Of a stretch of DNA of 64,000 bases, positions 35,087 through 44,027 are shown piece after piece. Numbering within the stretch: the stretch's first letter is position 1; the number at the start of each line of letters is the position of its first letter. The notes under the pieces were generated by a model. That model saw only the letters and a list, made by a program, of their open reading frames with translations. It had not been told where the DNA came from and made no database searches. A program made the position numbers and the translations under genes. Origin of the DNA: WHSW01 sp963742205 (GTDB taxonomy: Bacteria; Actinomycetota; Thermoleophilia; Solirubrobacterales; 70-9); the NCBI GenBank assembly GCA_963742205.1, contig CAVUKZ010000011.1, positions 218,775 to 282,774 on the forward strand. Reading direction: 5' to 3'.

Positions 35087-36286
35087 CTACTCGATCCGAA
35101 ACTTCGCGGTCACGCGTTTGGAGGGCTGGTTGGCGGAATCTCTAGCCCGGGCAATCAGCCTGTAGCGGCCGGGCGAGAACGTGCGTTGCCCGAGCGTCGC
35201 GGTGAAGGGAACGCTGCTTTCGCCCCGTTGGAGCCGGCGCTTGAACACGTGCGGGTGCCGAGGCGGGGGTCCTCCCTGCCGTCGCGGTGGGTCGTGCCGG
35301 ATTCGGAATCGAACCTTGGCGGACTCGGACAGAGAGATCTTGATCAGGGCTCCGCGGGCTCGCGCCAGCGAGGTCGGCGCGGGATCGGCGACGAAACTCC
35401 TGGGCCTAACCCGCAGATGGGTTATCCCGGGCAATGGGTCGTTCCCTGAGTCGACCGCGAGGCCGTACGGATCATCCGCACTGATGAATCCCGGGGTGAA
35501 CCCGGAGGTGTCGAGATTCGTGCGGCCGATCGGGCCTGGGCGGTTCGCCCAATAGATGTGCTCGGCGTCGACCGCGATGCCGTACGGGTTGACGTTCCCC
35601 GCTATGAAGGTCCGGCTGACGGCGGTGCCGTCGAGGCGGGCTCGGGAGATGCGCCCGCCGCTGCCCCAGTAGATGTGGCTGGCGTCGACCGCGATGCCGG
35701 TTGTCGGAGAACCTGTGCCGCCGATGAAGCTCTGGTTGATGTTCGTACCGTCGGTGTCCGCGCGGCCGATCGCGCCGAGGTAGTTGCCCCAGTAGACGTG
35801 GCCGGTATCGACCGCGATCCCGGTCGGCATGCCCGGGACGGCGATGAAGGCCCGGTTGACGTTCGTGCCGCCGACCTCCGCGCGGCCGATAGCGCCCGCG
35901 TCGTTCGCCCAGTAGATGTGGCCGGCGCCGACCGCGACTCCCTGCGGGGAGCCGACGTCGCTGATGAACGTCTCGGTGACGTGCGTGCCATCGAGGTCGG
36001 CCCGGCTGATGGCCCGCGTCTCGCTGTTCGCCCAGTAGATGTGCTCGGCGTCGACGGCGATGCCTGTCGGACCCCCGGCGCCGCTGATGAAGCGCTGGTT
36101 GACGCCGGAGCCGTCGAGGTTGGCGCGGCCGAGCGTACCCCGACCCTGGTTCGTCCAGTAGACGAAAGCATCGGCCTGCGCGGCAACGATCAAGGGCAAG
36201 CAGACCAACAACGCTGCGAGCGGCGCGAAGGCGGTGGCGAGGGTCGGCGAAGGCGGTCGGGCCCGCTGTTGTCTTGGGTCCGTCAT
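35087..36286 (-). CDS. Secreted YWTN-type beta-propeller protein
   Basis: 399 residues from ATG 36286, which overlaps the upstream stop (ATGA). The longer open frame is a shadow. The signal peptide is followed by FVYWTNQGRGTLGRANLDG and then repeats of about 43 residues with a GIAVDAEHIYWAN core and IGRADLDGTxVxxxFI. A C-terminal beta domain rich in arginine follows (VRFRIRHDPP ... FSPGRYRLIARARDSANQPSKRVTAKFRIE), typical of actinobacterial secreted proteins. It is the third gene of a three-gene minus-strand operon with an RTX-like protein and another propeller. The ligand is unknown. Confidence 0.83.
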   Translation of the reverse strand: MTDPRQQRARPPSPTLATAFAPLAALLVCLPLIVAAQADAFVYWTNQGRGTLGRANLDGSGVNQRFISGAGGPTGIAVDAEHIYWANSETRAISRADLDGTHVTETFISDVGSPQGVAVGAGHIYWANDAGAIGRAEVGGTNVNRAFIAVPGMPTGIAVDTGHVYWGNYLGAIGRADTDGTNINQSFIGGTGSPTTGIAVDASHIYWGSGGRISRARLDGTAVSRTFIAGNVNPYGIAVDAEHIYWANRPGPIGRTNLDTSGFTPGFISADDPYGLAVDSGNDPLPGITHLRVRPRSFVADPAPTSLARARGALIKISLSESAKVRFRIRHDPPRRQGGPPPRHPHVFKRRLQRGESSVPFTATLGQRTFSPGRYRLIARARDSANQPSKRVTAKFRIE

Positions 36287-37506
36287 CGCTTCAGTTTCAC
36301 TCGGAGCTTGTCGGTTTCGCTGTTCCCCGTCGCGTCGGTGAGCCTCACCGAGACCTTCGCCCAGGCCTTCCTGCCGCGCTCCAGGTGCCCGGCGACCCTC
36401 TTCGCCGCCGTTCGCTTCGGCCGCAGCCGCAGCCTCTCCGACTGGCCGCCTTGGACCGTCCCCGCGCGAGGCTTCAGCCGGTACGTTCGACTGGCCCGGA
36501 TCGCTCCCGTGGCCCGGTAATCGAGGTCCTCGCCCGCTGCCACCTCGATGGTGACCCCGATCCTGTGGCCTTGCTGTCGCTGGCTCTGCTTGGCGCTGGC
36601 CGTTCCCGGCGGCCCCAGGGCGTCGACCGCAAGGCCGAACGGGGTCTTGCTGCCGGTACTGATGAACCTGTTCTCGACATCGGTGCCGTCGAGCTTGGCG
36701 CGGACGATCCGGCCGCGGAAGAACTCGCAGTTGCCGACGCATTCATCGAGCGTCCAATACAGGTGGTCTGCGTCGACGGCGATGGAGAGCGGATACGTGG
36801 GGAGCGGGATGAAGGTTGGCTCGACCGCGCTGCCGTCGAGGTTGGCACGGCCGATCGAGTTGGATTCCGTTCCGTTCGCCCAGTAGATGTGATCGGCATC
36901 GACGGCCACGCCGCCCGAGTTGCTGGCGTGGATGAAGTCGGTCTGTACGTCGCTTCCGTCGAGATTGGCACGACCGATGCGGTCGGTGAAATCGGCCCCC
37001 CAATAGATGTGAGCGTCGTCGACCGCGATCCCGCTCACTGCCCATGGTGGAAGGCCGCTGATGAAGGTCCGGTCGGCACCGGACCCGTCGAGGTTGGCGC
37101 GGCCGATCGTTCCCCACTGCTCCACCCCAGCCGAGCTCGGCACGTAATCCGTCCAGTAGATGTGGTCGGCGTCGACGGCGACCGACGTCGTCGCGTCGCT
37201 CAGGTCGGTGATGAAGTGCGGATGCTCATCCGATCCGTCGAGCGCGACGCGCCCGATCGCCCCGCCACCGGCCCAGTAGAGGTGGGCGGAGTCGACTGCG
37301 ATCCCGCGGCTGACCGAGGGGTTGGCGACCAGGCTTTGGCCCGCTTGCGAGCCGTCGAGATTCGCGCGCGCAACCTCTCTGGCGCTGCCGTCCGGGTTCG
37401 CCTGCGCCCAATACACGTAGGCCGCGGCCCACGGGGCGAGTAGCAGCGGCAGCGCGAGAATCACGGCGACCAGCAGGGTCAAGCCGACCTTTCCCAAGGC
37501 CGTCAC
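36283..37506 (-). CDS. Secreted YWTN-type beta-propeller protein with basic C-terminal domain
   Basis: 407 residues from GTG 37506, which overlaps the upstream gene's stop in GTGA. That coupling favours it over the longer frame. A hydrophobic signal (VGLTLLVAVILALPLLLAPWAAA) precedes about seven units with an AVDADHIYWxN core and IGRANLDGSxVxxxFI. The C-terminal 100 residues are lysine/arginine-rich beta sequence with YRLKPRAGTVQGG and a KLRVKLKR end, closely resembling the tail of the propeller at 58943. Probably secreted or wall-associated; function unknown. Confidence 0.83.
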   Translation of the reverse strand: MTALGKVGLTLLVAVILALPLLLAPWAAAYVYWAQANPDGSAREVARANLDGSQAGQSLVANPSVSRGIAVDSAHLYWAGGGAIGRVALDGSDEHPHFITDLSDATTSVAVDADHIYWTDYVPSSAGVEQWGTIGRANLDGSGADRTFISGLPPWAVSGIAVDDAHIYWGADFTDRIGRANLDGSDVQTDFIHASNSGGVAVDADHIYWANGTESNSIGRANLDGSAVEPTFIPLPTYPLSIAVDADHLYWTLDECVGNCEFFRGRIVRAKLDGTDVENRFISTGSKTPFGLAVDALGPPGTASAKQSQRQQGHRIGVTIEVAAGEDLDYRATGAIRASRTYRLKPRAGTVQGGQSERLRLRPKRTAAKRVAGHLERGRKAWAKVSVRLTDATGNSETDKLRVKLKR

Positions 37507-38327
37507 ATCGACTCCCGCCGACGCTGGATGATCTCGCACGACCGCGGCTCCGAGTCGACGGCGTCAACGATCGCCTCGTCGTCGCCGCCGCGACCGCAGT
37601 TCAGGAGTCCGTCCCTGTGTCCGTTGCTCGCCGAGATCTCATCGATGCCGGGGCCGAGGTAGATCCGGTTCTCGGTGCTGAAGGGGCGATCTTGCGAGGA
37701 GAAATCGGTCTCGACGTACGCGATGTCGTCCCCCTCGCCGGTGCGGACGAGATCCTTGCCGCCTCCGTCGTAGACGGTCTCGTCCCCGGGACCGCCGTAG
37801 ATCTCGTCGCGCCCGGTGCCGCCCCATAGGGTGCCGTCCCCAGCGCCCGCGAGGATGCGGTCGCGTCCCGGGCCGGCGAAGATGCTGTTGTACCCATGGG
37901 CGCCGGAGGCGACCCTGACCAGATCACGGCCCGCGCCGCCAGATAGGTCGAGCGACCCCGCCACCGTGTCGTCGACGCGCAGTCGGTCGTCGGCATTCCC
38001 GCCACCCATTGCTACGTCCGCGTCGTCGCTCGGAGCGGGATCCGGGCAGCGCACCTTGCGCCTCGCGAGCCGTTCGCAGCCAGGATCGATCCGGCCGAAC
38101 GGCCGCGTGTCGGTGGCCACGTAGGAATCGATGCGCGCCTTGTAGGCAAGGTTGAGGACGTGGCTCTTCCCGCTCGTGTACGCAGAGACAGAGATCGTGC
38201 CGGGAGAGCCGAATCGCGAATCGGGACCGCTGAGCTCGATCGACGTCGCGGAAGCCTGGGGGGCCCAGAATGCGGCGCTCGCGAGCGTTAGGCAGACCGC
38301 CTTGGCGCATCTGGAGCGGACGGTCAT
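37503..38327 (-). CDS. Secreted RTX/hemolysin-type calcium-binding repeat protein
   Basis: 274-residue exported protein. The signal peptide ends at about PQASA. The N-terminal beta region includes GSPGTISVSAY. The C-terminal half carries glycine/aspartate nonapeptide repeats (GGAGRDLVR, AGPGRDRILAGAGDG, GGTGRDEIYGGPGDETVYDGGG), the calcium-binding beta-roll pattern. Two cysteines (ERLARRKVRCPDP, LLNCGRG) frame the repeat block. First gene of the operon with two propellers, joined by a GTGA overlap. In actinobacteria such proteins are exported by Sec rather than type I secretion. Confidence 0.8.
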   Translation of the reverse strand: MTVRSRCAKAVCLTLASAAFWAPQASATSIELSGPDSRFGSPGTISVSAYTSGKSHVLNLAYKARIDSYVATDTRPFGRIDPGCERLARRKVRCPDPAPSDDADVAMGGGNADDRLRVDDTVAGSLDLSGGAGRDLVRVASGAHGYNSIFAGPGRDRILAGAGDGTLWGGTGRDEIYGGPGDETVYDGGGKDLVRTGEGDDIAYVETDFSSQDRPFSTENRIYLGPGIDEISASNGHRDGLLNCGRGGDDEAIVDAVDSEPRSCEIIQRRRESM

Positions 38328-38728
38328 CGGAGAACCTCCTCGAGCTGCGTGCTCCGGCGGACGAGATCACGGAACACGGTCCAGGCGGGTTTCGGATCTC
38401 CCTCTGCACTTAACAACCCGGCGAACCGGCGGAAGTCGCAGATCGGTGGATTCGGGCCAGTCGTCTCTCGATCCAGCTCCCCACGGTCAGGAACCACGTC
38501 CATAGCGTGCTCGAGAAAGCTCGGCGTTCACGGCCACGGCCGCGGCCGGGGCCCGGCCTCCCCGACTGACCGACCGGCGCCTCGTGCGGGGCATGGATCG
38601 AATTTAGATCCAACGATCCATTGCCCTCGTCGGACGTTGCGGAGAGGGTTGAGCAACCGGGCCAGATCTGACGAAGGGGGCTCCGACGTCAGATCGCACT
38701 TCAAACTTTCCTCGAGGGAGGGGTCTTA
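38328..38728. other. Divergent intergenic region upstream of large repeat protein
   Basis: 400 bp between divergently transcribed genes. It contains an AT-richer stretch (GATCGAATTTAGATCC, about 38595-38612), a perfect inverted repeat listed separately, and a purine-rich ribosome site (GAGGGAGGGG) immediately before ATG 38729. No small gene is convincing. Confidence 0.5.
38665..38695. promoter_or_regulatory. Perfect 9-bp inverted repeat, candidate operator or 5'-UTR hairpin
   Basis: GATCTGACG (38665-38673) and CGTCAGATC (38687-38695) are perfect inverted arms separated by 13 bp, ending 33 bp before the start codon of the large repeat protein. There is no T tract, so a terminator is unlikely. 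A dimeric regulator site or an mRNA structure near the ribosome site is plausible. Confidence 0.45.
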
Positions 38729-41700
38729 ATGGGAAGTCTTAGGAACTGGTTGCGGCGGAGTCGCCGCTTGCCGCTTGCCGTTGCGACAGCACTCGTCACC
38801 GGGCTCGCGTTCGCGATCATCGCGAGCGGGACCAGCCTGCCCGGCAGCAGCTTCGAGATCGACAACGACGCAAACCTCAGAGTCGACGGCACCTTCGGCG
38901 CCGCCTCCCTCGACTGGGCAAACGTCACCGAGACCCGCAAGGCCGACCAGCCGAGTGGCGCGAGTGACAACTCCTTCGGTAACGGCACCAAGGAGGACAC
39001 GGCCGTTCCGAGCGTCGTGAGCGGCAGCATCCCCCCGAACAAGAGCGACCTGCTCAACTTCGGCGTCTACCTCGAGACGACCCCGTCGGGCGCCAGGTTC
39101 CTGAACGTCTTCTGGCACCGAGTGCAGGAGCCAAGCGGCACGACGAATATGGACTTCGAGTTCAACCAGTCCAGCACCGTCTCGGCGAATGGGGTGACGC
39201 CCGTCCGCACCGCTGGCGACTTGCTGATCCAGTACGACCTCGCGAACGGCGGCACCAACCCGCAGCTGTTCCTCTCGCGCTGGATCGGCCCCGCTGGTAA
39301 CCCGGCCAACTGCCAGGCGTCGAATACGGTGCCCTGCTGGTCGACGAAGTCCAACCTGAGCGCGCAGGGCGACGCCACCGGATCGATCAACACCTCGCCC
39401 ATTCCGGCGACGCAGTCCGACGGGCTCGGACTGATCTCGCCACGCACCTTCGGCGAGGCCCAGATCGACTTCGACCGCCTCACGGGTGGCACCACCAGGT
39501 GCACGTCGTTCGGCAGCGCCTACCTGAAGAGCCGATCCTCGGACTCGTTCACCTCGGCGCTGAAGGACTTCATCGCCCCGACGAGCGTGAACCTCAACAG
39601 TTGCGCCAGGGTGATCATTCGCAAGCAGACCACTCCGGAGGAGGATCCAAACACGACGAACTTCGGGTTCACGAAGAACTTCCCGACGGACCCGACTAGC
39701 GCCGACACGTTCACGCTTCAGGACGACGGCGTGAAGGACTACGGCCAGACGGTGAGGCAGGGCTCCAACTACGTCGTGGACGAGAACGTGATCCCGAACG
39801 GGTGGGACCTGCAGAGCATCAACTGCGACGCCAGCGACAACGTGTCGCCGATCATCGACGTCGGTGGGGGGACGGTGACCTTCGACATCGACAGTTCCGC
39901 CGACGTGGTCGACTGCACGTACCGCAACCGGGTGCGCGGCAGGATCGAGATCGAAAAGCAGACCGATCCGGCCGGCGGCACCGGCTTCGGCTTCACCAGC
40001 AACCTGCCGGGCCCCAACGACGTCTTCTCGCTCGACGACAACGGGCAGCAGAACGCCAACAACCTGCTCCCGGGCTCCTATCAGGTCACCGAGGACGACC
40101 CGAGGCCGGGCTATGACCTCACGAACCTGGTCTGCACCGATCCCTCCGGCGGGACCACCACCTCGCTGCTCGCCCGCCGGGCCAGCATCGACCTGGCCCC
40201 CGGCGAGACCGTGCACTGCACCTACACGAACACCAGGCGCGGCAGGATCGAGATCGAAAAGCAGACCGATCCGGCCGGCGGCACCGGCTTCGGCTTCACC
40301 AGCAACCTGCCGGGCCCCAACGACGTCTTCTCGCTCGACGACAACGGGCAGCAGAACGCCAACAACCTGCTCCCGGGCTCCTATCAGGTCACCGAGGACG
40401 ACCCGAGGCCGGGCTATGACCTCACGAACCTGGTCTGCACCGATCCCTCCGGCGGGACCACCACCTCGCTGCTCGCCCGCCGGGCCAGCATCGACCTGGC
40501 CCCCGGCGAGACCGTGCACTGCACCTACACGAACACCAGGCGCGGCAGGATCGAGATCGAAAAGCAGACCGATCCGGCCGGCGGCACCGGCTTCGGCTTC
40601 ACCAGCAACCTGCCGGGCCCCAACGACGTCTTCTCGCTCGACGACAACGGGCAGCAGAACGCCAACAACCTGCTCCCGGGCTCCTATCAGGTCACCGAGG
40701 ACGACCCGAGGCCGGGCTATGACCTCACGAACCTGGTCTGCACCGATCCCTCCGGCGGGACCACCACCTCGCTGCTCGCCCGCCGGGCCAGCATCGACCT
40801 GGCCCCCGGCGAGACCGTGCACTGCACCTACACGAACACCAGGCGCGGCAGGATCGAGATCGAAAAGCAGACCGATCCGGCCGGCGGCACCGGCTTCGGC
40901 TTCACCAGCAACCTGCCGGGCCCCAACGACGTCTTCTCGCTCGACGACAACGGGCAGCAGAACGCCAACAACCTGCTCCCGGGCTCCTATCAGGTCACCG
41001 AGGACGACCCGAGGCCGGGCTATGACCTCACGAACCTGGTCTGCACCGATCCCTCCGGCGGGACCACCACCTCGCTGCTCGCCCGCCGGGCCAGCATCGA
41101 CCTGGCCCCCGGCGAGACCGTGCACTGCACCTACACGAACACCAGGCGCGGCAGGATCATCGTCGAGAAGATCACCGACGACGGGAACGGGTCGTTCGAG
41201 TTCACGTCGGACACGCTGACGCCGTCCCCGTTCACGCTGACCACGACGGGCGCCGGGGCCGCAAACAAGGACGCGCGGCCCTTCGGTAATTTGGTGCCTG
41301 ACCTCTACGACGTCGCGGAGACGGTGCCCGACGGTTGGAACCTGGTGTCAGGGACCTGCGACGATGGAAGCGACCCGGCGGCAATCGACCTGAGCCCCGG
41401 CGAGACCGTCACGTGCACGTTCCACGACGCACGGGAGACGGGCGCGATCCGGATCACGAAGTTGCGCAAGCACGCTGTCGATGGACCCGGCGATCACCCG
41501 CACGCGGGGGTCGATTTCACGATCACCGGCGGCGAGCTGCCAGCCGGGGGCGTGACCAGGACCACGAACGCGAACGGGCGGATCTGCCTCGATGGGCTCG
41601 TGCTGAGCAGCCACGCCGGCGTGGGCAACTACACGGTCCACGAGGTGCTGCCGGCCGGATACCACGGCGAGGCCGACAAGATCGTCACGGTCGACAATGA

Positions 41701-41950
41701 GGCGACGTGTGGGGATGTCCCGTACGTCGGTGAGTCGAGGACGTTCCACAACACGCCGCTGACCGACATCACGGTTACCGTCAACTCGCAGATTGGCGGC
41801 GGCACCGCCTCGACCATCGACTGCGTGGACGCGGCAGATCCGCCGAATACGGTCGCGTCGGGTACGACCGGCGCCGACGGAGATGGGGACACGACCGCCC
41901 TCGACCTCGAGCCGGGCACCTACACCTGCACGGTGGTGGTTGATCCGTAG
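38729..41950 (+). CDS. Large secreted surface protein with prealbumin-like (SpaA-type) repeats
   Basis: 1073 residues. The signal peptide (VATALVTGLAFAIIASG) is followed by a 280-residue N-terminal domain containing WHRVQEPSGTTNMDFEFNQ, a segment common in actinobacterial surface proteins. Then come prealbumin-like beta domains starting VIIRKQT, RIEIEKQTDPAGG and RIIVEKITDDG, each ending VxCTYxNTRRG. Four copies of the RIEIEKQTDPAGG domain (101 residues) appear identical. A SpaA/Cna-B-like domain (GAIRITKLRKHAVDGPGDHPHAGVDFTITGG) follows and a final beta domain ends TYTCTVVVDP. No LPXTG or C-terminal membrane anchor is seen, so it is probably secreted or non-covalently attached. The minus strand stays open through the repeats; that frame is a shadow. 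Confidence 0.85.
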   Translation: MGSLRNWLRRSRRLPLAVATALVTGLAFAIIASGTSLPGSSFEIDNDANLRVDGTFGAASLDWANVTETRKADQPSGASDNSFGNGTKEDTAVPSVVSGSIPPNKSDLLNFGVYLETTPSGARFLNVFWHRVQEPSGTTNMDFEFNQSSTVSANGVTPVRTAGDLLIQYDLANGGTNPQLFLSRWIGPAGNPANCQASNTVPCWSTKSNLSAQGDATGSINTSPIPATQSDGLGLISPRTFGEAQIDFDRLTGGTTRCTSFGSAYLKSRSSDSFTSALKDFIAPTSVNLNSCARVIIRKQTTPEEDPNTTNFGFTKNFPTDPTSADTFTLQDDGVKDYGQTVRQGSNYVVDENVIPNGWDLQSINCDASDNVSPIIDVGGGTVTFDIDSSADVVDCTYRNRVRGRIEIEKQTDPAGGTGFGFTSNLPGPNDVFSLDDNGQQNANNLLPGSYQVTEDDPRPGYDLTNLVCTDPSGGTTTSLLARRASIDLAPGETVHCTYTNTRRGRIEIEKQTDPAGGTGFGFTSNLPGPNDVFSLDDNGQQNANNLLPGSYQVTEDDPRPGYDLTNLVCTDPSGGTTTSLLARRASIDLAPGETVHCTYTNTRRGRIEIEKQTDPAGGTGFGFTSNLPGPNDVFSLDDNGQQNANNLLPGSYQVTEDDPRPGYDLTNLVCTDPSGGTTTSLLARRASIDLAPGETVHCTYTNTRRGRIEIEKQTDPAGGTGFGFTSNLPGPNDVFSLDDNGQQNANNLLPGSYQVTEDDPRPGYDLTNLVCTDPSGGTTTSLLARRASIDLAPGETVHCTYTNTRRGRIIVEKITDDGNGSFEFTSDTLTPSPFTLTTTGAGAANKDARPFGNLVPDLYDVAETVPDGWNLVSGTCDDGSDPAAIDLSPGETVTCTFHDARETGAIRITKLRKHAVDGPGDHPHAGVDFTITGGELPAGGVTRTTNANGRICLDGLVLSSHAGVGNYTVHEVLPAGYHGEADKIVTVDNEATCGDVPYVGESRTFHNTPLTDITVTVNSQIGGGTASTIDCVDAADPPNTVASGTTGADGDGDTTALDLEPGTYTCTVVVDP
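39941..41152 (+). repeat. Four tandem 303-bp repeats, apparently identical
   Basis: Units 39941-40243, 40244-40546, 40547-40849 and 40850-41152 have an exact 303-bp period and look identical by eye, including synonymous positions. They encode 101-residue prealbumin-like domains within the large secreted protein. The flanking related domains on both sides have diverged, so the amplification is recent or kept uniform by gene conversion. Copy number in the assembly may be compressed or expanded. Confidence 0.9.
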
Positions 41951-42010
41951 CGGAGGGGCGAGACCGCGACGCGAGAGAGGCGGACCCAGGCCGCCTCTCA
42001 TCGGCACAAC

Positions 42011-42041
42011 GAGAAAACCCTGCCGCTAGCAGGGCCTTCTC
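42011..42041 (-). terminator. Rho-independent terminator next to tRNA-half cassette B
   Basis: CCCTGC/GCAGGG stem (42018-42023 and 42029-42034) with outer GAGAA/TTCTC complementarity. On the minus strand the stem is followed by TTTT, placing it as the terminator of the antisense tRNA half. It may also stop transcription of the large repeat protein gene, which ends 60 bp upstream on the plus strand. Confidence 0.6.
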
Positions 42042-42044
42042 CGA

Positions 42045-42260
42045 TGGAGCTAGTCGGGCTCGAACCGACGACCTCCTGATTGCGAAGCGGGGCGGCACCG
42101 CATGACGCCGACGCGTGGTTTTGGCTCTATCAAGCTGAGGACCTCGCACTCGCTGCCATCGCAGTCCCGGGCGGATGGCCGTGGATTACTGGGGATGTCG
42201 TTGGATTTGGGCGCCAGAAAGCGTTTGGTGCCCAATGGAAGTTGGTGCTCCGCTGCGGGA
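42045..42260. repeat. Dispersed cassette copy B: tRNA 3' half, 10-bp GGAT repeats, hairpin
   Basis: The antisense tRNA 3' half (42045-42088) is nearly identical to copies A and C. About 85 bp later come four units of 10 bp each starting GGAT (42173-42212), followed directly by an inverted repeat TTGGGCGCC...GGTGCCCAA with one mismatch. The shared string GGTGCTCCGC ends the cassette. The minus strand shows a GTCGG-TTCGAGC-CCGAC T arm and TAGCTCC acceptor strand, with no matching 5' half. This layout resembles a tRNA-derived attachment site, but no integrase gene is nearby. Confidence 0.75.
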
Positions 42261-42301
42261 GCGAGCATCTCCATCCATGACGAGCTCGGTGCTGCTCCGA
42301 A

Positions 42302-42340
42302 GCGGGCCCGACAGGATTCGAACCTGTGGCCAATTCACAC
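42302..42340 (-). other. Second, different tRNA-like 3' fragment
   Basis: On the minus strand ACAGG-TTCGAAT-CCTGT forms a perfect T arm (42311-42327) followed by CGGGCCCGC like an acceptor 3' strand. No matching 5' acceptor strand, D arm or anticodon arm is found at the expected distance, so this is a fragment rather than a functional tRNA. It lies 45 bp from cassette B. Confidence 0.55.
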
Positions 42341-42548
42341 CCGGCACGGCCTTGAGTCAAAGCTTCGCTTTGTCTCCGGGCAAGATCCGCTACAACGTCC
42401 TCGAGTTGGTCAACGCCTACCCGACCTCTAACGCCCTCAGGCTCCGCCTAAACGATCAGGTATCGCCATCCCGGCCGCCCACTGCCGGGCCAGTCGCTGA
42501 CCCAGCCGTTTTCGACCACCTGCCAACGCGACCGCGAAGGAGGCGGTG

Positions 42549-43970
42549 GTGACTGAGCAGACCAGCATGACCAACCTCGGGAAGGTCGACCACATCGTTG
42601 TATTGATGCTCGAGAACCGCTCCTTCGACCACATGCTGGGGTATCTCTCGCTCGAGGGTGGTCGCGGCGATGTCGATGGTCTGCGCGAGGAGTTCGCCAA
42701 CGAGCACGGCGGGCGCAACTATCCGGTCCACCATCTCGACAGCACGGTGATCGAGGACGATCCCAATCACTCCGCCAGCGCCGTCGACCTCCAGATCGGG
42801 GGCGGCAAGATGGACGGCTTCGTCACGAGTTACGCCGAGACGCTCGCGCACATCGACATCCAGGATGCGGATCCTGGTCGCGTGATTGGTTATTACAACG
42901 CCACCGATGTCCCGGTCTACGATCACCTGGCGAGCGAGTTCGCGGTCTGCGATCGTTGGTTCAGCTCTGTTCCCGGGGCGACCTGGCCCAACCGCCTGTA
43001 CGCGATTTGTGGTCGCGCCGCCGGCACTCGCGATGACCGCCCGCTCCACCTCCCGCCCATGTACAACCAACCGTCGTTTGTGCGACACCTCGACGCGAAC
43101 GGCATCTCGTGGCACTGGTACTCGTTCGAGGCGGGGACCCTGCGCTTCGCCGATGGGCACTACAAGCTGGGCCACCACCACAACTTCGCGTTCTTCAGCA
43201 AGACCAACTTGAACTGGAGGACCAGCCTCGAGCTCAGGATGGACGCAAAAGCGCCCAGCTTTCTCGAAGACGCCGCCAACGGTGCGCTGCCGTCGGTCTC
43301 ATGGATCGACCCGAACTTCAGCAACTTCAACCCAATCGGCTTTCAGCCCAACGACGACCACCCGCCCGCGGACATCAAGGACGGCCAGGAGCTTGTGCTC
43401 GCCGTCTACCACGCGCTCGCAACAAGCCCCCAATGGGAGAGAACGCTCCTCATCATCTTCTACGACGAGCACGGCGGCTTCTTCGATCACGTCGCGCCGC
43501 CTGCCGCGCCAGACGACGACCCCGACACGTTCGGACGCTACGGCGTTCGGATACCGGCGCTGATCGTCTCGCCGTGGGTGGAACCAGCGTCTGTATCCAA
43601 GACGCTCTTCGATCACACGTCGATCATGAAGACGATTCTGCTGCGCTTCTGCCCGGGAGCCCTCGACGAGCCAAAGCGGCACCAAGGGCTGTTAGCGCGG
43701 CTCAGAAGCGCCGGGCACCCCCGGCACATGGGAACACGTGTGTCGCAGGCCAATGATCTCGGAGAACTTCTCACACGTACGACGCCACGCCCAGCGCCAG
43801 ACCGCTACGCGCTGATAGAGGACGCCGCGGCCCGCGCGGCCGTGAGAACGGAAGGCGCGCCAATCGAAGGGGATGACCCCGCTCGCCGGCCAGCGACGGA
43901 GCTCCAGATCCGCGTCGCCGCCGCGACTCGCGAGCTGAGAAGACAAGGGCACCCGGAAGACCGGCCGTAA
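42549..43970 (+). CDS. Phospholipase C / acid phosphatase-like phosphoesterase (PF04185 type)
   Basis: About 473 residues. It opens with the family signature HIVVLMLENRSFDHMLGYL and continues with the AVCDRWFSSVPGATWPNRLY, LPSVSWIDPNF and IIFYDEHGGFFDHVAPP motifs, which carry the metal and phosphate ligands. A strong AAGGAGG (42537-42543) favours GTG 42549 over 42546. There is no signal peptide or Tat motif, which is unusual because most bacterial phospholipases C of this family are exported. The substrate may be a phospholipid or another phosphoester. It lies between cassettes B and C and could be acquired. Confidence 0.88.
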   Translation: MTEQTSMTNLGKVDHIVVLMLENRSFDHMLGYLSLEGGRGDVDGLREEFANEHGGRNYPVHHLDSTVIEDDPNHSASAVDLQIGGGKMDGFVTSYAETLAHIDIQDADPGRVIGYYNATDVPVYDHLASEFAVCDRWFSSVPGATWPNRLYAICGRAAGTRDDRPLHLPPMYNQPSFVRHLDANGISWHWYSFEAGTLRFADGHYKLGHHHNFAFFSKTNLNWRTSLELRMDAKAPSFLEDAANGALPSVSWIDPNFSNFNPIGFQPNDDHPPADIKDGQELVLAVYHALATSPQWERTLLIIFYDEHGGFFDHVAPPAAPDDDPDTFGRYGVRIPALIVSPWVEPASVSKTLFDHTSIMKTILLRFCPGALDEPKRHQGLLARLRSAGHPRHMGTRVSQANDLGELLTRTTPRPAPDRYALIEDAAARAAVRTEGAPIEGDDPARRPATELQIRVAAATRELRRQGHPEDRP

Positions 43971-44027
43971 GTGGCCGTGCAAGCAGGAGTTGTTCGGCCG
44001 CCAAGGGGAACGCGGCGAGCAATGACC

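Noticed and set aside
38726..41125. 799-codon open frame antisense to the large repeat protein
   Set aside because: It is open because the 303-bp units lack stops in that frame. It has no signal, no family pattern and repeats the plus-strand periodicity.
39941..41152. Tandem 303-bp repeats considered as a CRISPR, satellite or IS array
   Set aside because: Each unit is a complete in-frame protein domain, and no terminal inverted repeats or transposase are present.
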